A stretch of 15,299 nucleotides of DNA from Nitrospirales bacterium (lineage in GTDB: Bacteria; Nitrospirota; Thermodesulfovibrionia; Thermodesulfovibrionales; Dissulfurispiraceae): contig JADLDZ010000199.1 of NCBI GenBank assembly GCA_020846375.1, positions 1-15,299 on the forward strand, in the 5' to 3' direction. The translations under genes were made by a program, and so were the position numbers. This document shows positions 12,133 to 15,299 of the stretch, one piece after another (position 1 is the first letter of the stretch; each line of letters starts with the position of its first letter). The notes below the pieces were generated by a model that was given only the letters and a program-made list of their open reading frames with translations, was not told the origin of the DNA and made no database searches.

Positions 12133-12519
12133 ATGGCTCAGAAGAAAAGAAGCGGTAAAAAGATCAAGAAGCACATCCTGAGTGGTACTGCGCACATACA
12201 GACCACGTTCAATAATACAATCATCACCATTACCGATCAGGGCGGCAATGTGATTGCCTGGTCCAGCGCGGGAAGCCTAGGCTTCAAAGGCTCCAGGAAG
12301 GGCACCCCTTTTGCGGCACAGATAGCGTCCGAGACAGCTGCAAAAAAAGCGATGGAGACCGGCCTCAAGCACGTGGATGTGTACGTGAAGGGCCCCGGTG
12401 CGGGCAGAGAGACGGCGATCCGTGCGCTGCAGTCTGCCGGGCTGGAAATAACGCTGATAAAGGATGTGACTCCTGTGCCGCACAACGGCTGCAGGCCGCC
12501 GAAAAGGAGGAGAGTATAA
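12133..12519 (+). CDS. rpsK: 30S ribosomal protein S11
   Basis: S11 forms the platform of the 30S subunit next to the E site. The 128-residue protein shows HIQTTFNNTIITITDQGGNV, then IAWSSAGSLGFKGSRKGTPF and the conserved KGPGAGRETAIRAL. It ends with the family signature PHNGCRPPKRRRV. AAGGAGGAG (about 12115-12123) precedes ATG 12133. Its TAA stop is immediately followed by the rpsD ATG with no spacer. Confidence 0.98.
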   Translation: MAQKKRSGKKIKKHILSGTAHIQTTFNNTIITITDQGGNVIAWSSAGSLGFKGSRKGTPFAAQIASETAAKKAMETGLKHVDVYVKGPGAGRETAIRALQSAGLEITLIKDVTPVPHNGCRPPKRRRV

Positions 12520-13146
12520 ATGGCACGCTACACTGGTCCGTTATGCAGGCTCTGCAGAAGAGAAGGGGAGAAGCTCTTCCTTAAGGGCACCCGTTGCTAT
12601 ACTGAAAAATGCGGTGTAGAGAGGAGAAAATATCCTCCGGGACAGCACGGCCAAAGCAGGACGAAAATTTCCGATTATGGAATGCAGTTGAGGGAGAAGC
12701 AGAAGGCGAGGAGAATGTACTGGATCATGGAAGACCAGTTCCGGCAGTACTTTGAGGAAGCCACAAGAATGAAGGGAATTACCGGTGAGGTGCTTCTCCA
12801 GCTGCTGGAAAGGCGGCTTGATAATGTTGTGTACAGAATGGGGTTCGGACTTAACAGGAGGGAAGCACGGCAGTTGGTGAGACACGGGCACTTTCTTGTA
12901 AATGGGAGGAAATCCGATATCCCCTCCCATCTTCTGAAGCCCGGTGATAGTGTCGAGGTCAGGGCTGCGAGCAAGGAAGTCGAGGCAGTAAAAGAAAGCC
13001 TATCAATAGCAGAGCATAGAGGTTTCCCGGAGTGGGTCGAGGTTGATACGAAGGACATGAAAGGAAAATTTGTCAGGGTTCCTTCCAGGGAAGAGATGCA
13101 GGTTCCGGTCCAGGAGCAGCTTATTGTCGAGCTCTACTCCAAGTAA
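12520..13146 (+). CDS. rpsD: 30S ribosomal protein S4, zinc-binding form
   Basis: S4 nucleates 30S assembly and in E. coli represses the alpha operon. The 208-residue protein is the C+ type, with Cys9, Cys12, Cys26 and Cys31 in its N-terminal domain, as in Thermus S4. The S4 RNA-binding domain follows: LLERRLDNVVYRMGFGLNRR and EARQLVRHGHFLVNGRKSDI. The start is ATG 12520, directly after the rpsK stop, with GGAGGAG inside the rpsK end, so coupling is expected. An 88-nt gap with no recognisable promoter separates it from rpoA. Confidence 0.98.
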   Translation: MARYTGPLCRLCRREGEKLFLKGTRCYTEKCGVERRKYPPGQHGQSRTKISDYGMQLREKQKARRMYWIMEDQFRQYFEEATRMKGITGEVLLQLLERRLDNVVYRMGFGLNRREARQLVRHGHFLVNGRKSDIPSHLLKPGDSVEVRAASKEVEAVKESLSIAEHRGFPEWVEVDTKDMKGKFVRVPSREEMQVPVQEQLIVELYSK

Positions 13147-13234
13147 CCGTAGATTCCTGGACCATATCGGACTACAATGGGGAATATTTCTGGCGCTTCG
13201 AAAACTTTAATAGATAGGCATAGGAGGCCTTACT

Positions 13235-14242
13235 ATGGATCTTGTTAAAAGGGGCTTTCAGCTGCCCAAGAAGATTAATTTTGATGAAGAGACGCTTACG
13301 GACTCTTACGGCAAACTGGTGGTGGAGCCCCTTGAGAGAGGATTCGGAACCACTATCGGGAATTCGCTGCGCAGGATACTGCTCTCTTCCATCGAGGGCG
13401 CTGCAGCTACCGGAATCAGAATACCTGGAGTCCTGCACGAATTTTCCGCAATAAAGTCCGTCAAAGAGGATGTTGTCGACATTATTCTTAATATAAAGAA
13501 GCTGCGCTTCAAACTGTACAGCGACGATAAGCGGACGGTTACTATCCATACAAAGGGGCCGAAGGCGGTAACCGGTGCCGATATAGAGGTAGACGCCAAC
13601 GTAGAGGTGCTGAATGATGAGCAGCATATCGCCACTCTGGACACCGGAGCAAGCTTCGAGATGGAAGTTTACGTCAAGAAGGGCAAGGGGTATGTCTCTG
13701 CAGATATGAACAAGGAGGAGGGCCTCCCCATTGACGTCATCGCCGTAGACTCCATATTCAGCCCTATCAGGAAAGTAAACTTCTTGGTGGAAAGGGCGAG
13801 AGTTGGAAGATCCACTGATTACGACAGGCTTATCATGGAAGTATGGACGGACGGAGGTATCAGTCCGGAAAAGGCGGTAAGCGACGCCGCTTCCATCATG
13901 ATGGATCATCTCGACCTCTTCATTTTTGTGGAGGAGGATTCTTCAGCGGAGGAATCGTCTCGTTCCTCCAATGTGGTGGTTGCGAACGCCTCAACGAATG
14001 AGAATCTGATGAAGAGTATCGACGAACTGGAGCTGTCCGTCAGGGCGTATAACTGCCTGAAGAACGCGAACATCAAAACCATTGCCGATCTTGTGCAGCG
14101 GACTGAGCACGAGATGCTCAAGACGAAGAATTTCGGACGTAAGTCCTTGAACGAGATAAAAGAGATTCTGAACGCCATGGGGCTGAATTTCGGAATGAGA
14201 ATAGATGCAAACGAGCTGGAAGGCAGTGCTTCAAAATCTTAG
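13235..14242 (+). CDS. rpoA: DNA-directed RNA polymerase subunit alpha
   Basis: The alpha subunit dimerises to nucleate RNA polymerase assembly and contacts activators and UP elements. The 335-residue protein has the N-terminal domain (about residues 1-232) with LERGFGTTIGNSLRRILLSS. A Ser/Glu-rich linker runs at about 233-256. The C-terminal domain includes SVRAYNCLKNANIKTIADLV and KNFGRKSLNEIKEIL. Arg270 corresponds to E. coli Arg265, the main DNA and activator contact. AGGAGG (about 13222-13227) lies 7 nt before ATG 13235. Confidence 0.99.
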   Translation: MDLVKRGFQLPKKINFDEETLTDSYGKLVVEPLERGFGTTIGNSLRRILLSSIEGAAATGIRIPGVLHEFSAIKSVKEDVVDIILNIKKLRFKLYSDDKRTVTIHTKGPKAVTGADIEVDANVEVLNDEQHIATLDTGASFEMEVYVKKGKGYVSADMNKEEGLPIDVIAVDSIFSPIRKVNFLVERARVGRSTDYDRLIMEVWTDGGISPEKAVSDAASIMMDHLDLFIFVEEDSSAEESSRSSNVVVANASTNENLMKSIDELELSVRAYNCLKNANIKTIADLVQRTEHEMLKTKNFGRKSLNEIKEILNAMGLNFGMRIDANELEGSASKS

Positions 14243-14259
14243 AGGAGGAAGAGGTAATC

Positions 14260-14670
14260 ATGCGCCATAAAGCAGCGGGAAGGAATTTTGACAGGACCGC
14301 AAACCAGAGGAAGGCACTACTGCGCGGGCTTGTATCTTCGCTTATCGAGCACCAGAGGATCGAAACAACATTGGCTAAGGCTAAGGCCATAAAGGGAATA
14401 ACGGAGAAGCTGGTTACTTTCGGAAAGAGAGGCGACCTCCACGCAAAGAGGATGGTATTATCCTATATCCCAAACAGGGTGATCATGACGAAACTCTTTT
14501 CGGAGATCGCGCCCCGCTTTACAGAGAGAAACGGCGGCTATCTCCGGATTGTTCAGACCCGCCAGCGCGTGAATGACAGGGCGCCCATGGCAATTATCGA
14601 GTTTGTCGATTATGAAGGCCGAGCGCACGCCGCAGAAAAAAAAGGTGGGGAAAAAGAGGAAGCAAAGTGA
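14260..14670 (+). CDS. rplQ: 50S ribosomal protein L17
   Basis: L17 lies near the tunnel exit on the 50S and closes the alpha cluster. The 136-residue protein begins MRHKAAGRNFDRTANQRKAL and has LRGLVSSLIEHQRIETTLAK. It continues with PRFTERNGGYLRIVQTRQR and a charged tail rich in Lys and Glu. GAGGAGG precedes ATG 14260. The stop TGA (14668-14670) shares its last base with an ATG, giving TGATG, which starts a 29-codon ORF; coupled reading is likely. Confidence 0.98.
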   Translation: MRHKAAGRNFDRTANQRKALLRGLVSSLIEHQRIETTLAKAKAIKGITEKLVTFGKRGDLHAKRMVLSYIPNRVIMTKLFSEIAPRFTERNGGYLRIVQTRQRVNDRAPMAIIEFVDYEGRAHAAEKKGGEKEEAK

Positions 14671-14759
14671 TGAGCGACCTGCTGGTGGGGGCAGGGGTTC
14701 TTGTCGTATGGGTACTTTTGCAGTATATAGTCCTGCCACGTCTTGGCGTTCTCACCTGA
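14670..14759 (+). CDS. Putative single-pass membrane micropeptide, possibly read through UGA
   Basis: I do not recognise this 29-codon ORF with certainty. It starts at ATG 14670 overlapping the rplQ stop (TGATG), with AGAGGAAG (14655-14662) 7 nt upstream. After MSD comes an uninterrupted hydrophobic stretch of about 19 residues (4-22, LLVGAGVLVVWVLLQYIVL), then PRLGVLT and UGA. This is a typical single transmembrane helix, with Arg24 suggesting a cytoplasmic C-terminus. If UGA were read as selenocysteine, the frame would continue for 15 more codons to TAA at 14805-14807, adding Cys43 and several Lys/Arg residues. Annotation pipelines often miss ORFs of this size. No function is assigned. Confidence 0.6.
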   Translation: MSDLLVGAGVLVVWVLLQYIVLPRLGVLT

Positions 14760-14761
14760 GC

Positions 14762-14787
14762 AGTTCCTCCCAGGGGTTCGGGAGACT
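14762..14787 (+). promoter_or_regulatory. Stem-loop just after the micro-ORF UGA (possible SECIS-like element)
   Basis: CTCCC (14767-14771) can pair with GGGAG (14780-14784), closing an 8-nt loop that contains GGT at 14775-14777. Below it, AGT (14762-14764) can pair with ACT (14785-14787) with TC bulged. Known bacterial SECIS hairpins lie directly after the UGA and show G or GU in the loop, which this resembles. The loop starts only 12 nt after the UGA, which is short. It could equally be a chance hairpin. Confidence 0.35.
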
Positions 14788-14833
14788 CGAAAAAGTGTAA
14801 GATGTAACGAGAATTATTGAGCTACAATAAAAT

Positions 14834-14869
14834 GGGTGTTGCGATCACGATCGTGATGCCCTTTTTTTT
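14834..14869 (+). terminator. Rho-independent terminator of the ribosomal-protein operon
   Basis: A 12-pair RNA stem (14834-14845 with 14850-14861, four of them G-U) with a CACG loop is followed at once by eight T residues (14862-14869). The centre is also a perfect DNA palindrome, ATCACGATCGTGAT (14844-14857). It is the only classical terminator found in the window and marks the 3' end of the plus-strand unit. On the minus strand the stem is followed by ATTTTATT, so it may act in both directions. Confidence 0.9.
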
Positions 14870-14970
14870 GTCGATACCGTCGTGTTTTGCCTCTGATACT
14901 CCAGCCTATTCCGGGCCTTTCTCATGCTTAGCTCCTCTCCTGTCAATATCTTGGCAGCATCCTGTGCCCC
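14845..14970 (-). other. Unassigned open stretch between IS remnant and terminator
   Basis: In the same minus-strand frame as the IS256 remnant, but after its TAG stop, 41 codons stay open to a TGA at 14845-14847, inside the terminator stem. The encoded segment includes AAKILTGEELSMRKARNRLE. It looks protein-like, but it has no start codon context beyond an internal ATG and I do not recognise a family. It may be a relic of a gene hit by the insertion, or chance. Confidence 0.2.
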
Positions 14971-15141
14971 CTATAGCAGTCTTCTCATAGCTGCCGTTGC
15001 GGCTGTTGCCGCTGCTTCTGCCCCAGAATCGTTCTTCTGATCGCTAAGATGGTGCGTCAGCTCCCTCTGTAAACACCGCCCCAGCACCGCTTTGGTCAGC
15101 TGCTTCAGTAAATATTTTTCATGCTCGTAAGATCCGTTCAT
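14971..15141 (-). pseudogene. IS256-family transposase, 5' remnant with frameshift
   Basis: Reading the minus strand from an ATG at 15141, the product contains LLKQLTKAVLGRCLQREL and THHLSDQKND. These resemble the N-terminal domain of IS256 (Mutator-like) transposases, which typically show an EL-x-x-HL motif. The signature that normally follows, SGNSRNG...EKT, is present but in another frame (about 15013-14976), so a frameshift lies near 15013-15025. The original frame meets TAG at 14971-14973. After EKTA no transposase similarity continues, so the catalytic DDE part is missing. The true 5' end is uncertain; the frame is open upstream to 15288, with a GTG at 15204. No terminal inverted repeats were identified. 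Confidence 0.75.
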
Positions 15142-15227
15142 AGGATGTATGACAGTGCAGAGGGCTTCAAGGAGAAGGTCCTCTGCTTTACGTATCGCAT
15201 TCACACTATTTCTTTTTCCCGTTTCGC

Positions 15228-15299
15228 TCAGAGGACTTCCTGCTTTTCGATAAGGACCTGCACCGTGCGCATTTTTTCCTTGAGCCATTCATCGATATC
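15228..15299 (-). CDS. C-terminal end of an unidentified minus-strand gene (partial)
   Basis: On the minus strand, 23 codons are open from the window edge to TGA at 15228-15230. The encoded end begins DIDEWLKEKM and finishes LIEKQEVL, a charged, helix-like composition typical of real protein. This frame overlaps, in a different frame, the upstream open part of the IS256 remnant's frame. If this is the true coding frame, the transposase remnant begins after it. The family cannot be named from so short a piece. Confidence 0.35.
   Translation of the reverse strand, partial: DIDEWLKEKMRTVQVLIEKQEVL

Noticed and set aside
13147..13234. Possible promoter before rpoA (TACAAT at 13173-13178, TTTAAT at 13206-13211)
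   Set aside because: No -35-like sequence lies at 16-18 nt upstream of either, so no promoter is called.
1..15299. CRISPR array, tRNA or rRNA genes, defence or biosynthetic system
   Set aside because: No regularly spaced direct repeats with unique spacers, no tRNA cloverleaf, and no rRNA-like sequence were seen; apart from the right edge, the coding content is translation, secretion and transcription genes.

Overview
This window is the central part of a bacterial ribosomal-protein supercluster, all read on the plus strand. It starts in the last 40 codons of EF-Tu (tuf) and runs without a break through the S10, spc and alpha clusters: rpsJ-rplC-rplD-rplW-rplB-rpsS-rplV-rpsC-rplP-rpmC-rpsQ, then rplN-rplX-rplE-rpsN-rpsH-rplF-rplR-rpsE-rplO-secY, then map-infA-rpmJ-rpsM-rpsK-rpsD-rpoA-rplQ. 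A 29-codon membrane micro-ORF and a strong intrinsic terminator (14834-14869) close the unit. Beyond it lie the decayed 5' piece of an IS256-family transposase on the minus strand and the tail of an unidentified minus-strand gene.

The organism is a Gram-negative-type bacterium of about 50-55% GC. The protein sequences (C+ zinc forms of S4, S14 and L36, a zinc-ribbon tail on L24, EF-Tu directly upstream of S10) fit Nitrospirota or the former Deltaproteobacteria. This placement is an impression from familiarity, not a computed phylogeny. Two genes usual for this gene order are missing: rpmD (L30), expected between rpsE and rplO, and adk, expected between secY and map.

Many genes overlap or abut (ATGA at rpsJ/rplC and rplP/rpmC, TAAATG at rpsK/rpsD, TGATG at rplQ/micro-ORF), which implies translational coupling. 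The genes work together to build both ribosomal subunits, the SecY translocon, N-terminal Met removal, initiation factor 1 and the RNA polymerase alpha subunit.

The unusual content lies in the gaps. Five of the nine intergenic gaps longer than about 40 nt hold a long imperfect inverted repeat. Three of these are built from degenerate 7-bp units (AGCTCAT-like in two gaps, GAAGTNN-like in one) arranged as mirrored arms, starting at or just after a stop codon. A near-consensus sigma-70 promoter sits so close to infA that its mRNA would be almost leaderless. The 29-codon ORF after rplQ ends in a UGA followed by an open frame of 15 codons and a small stem-loop with GGU in its loop, so selenocysteine insertion is possible but unproven.
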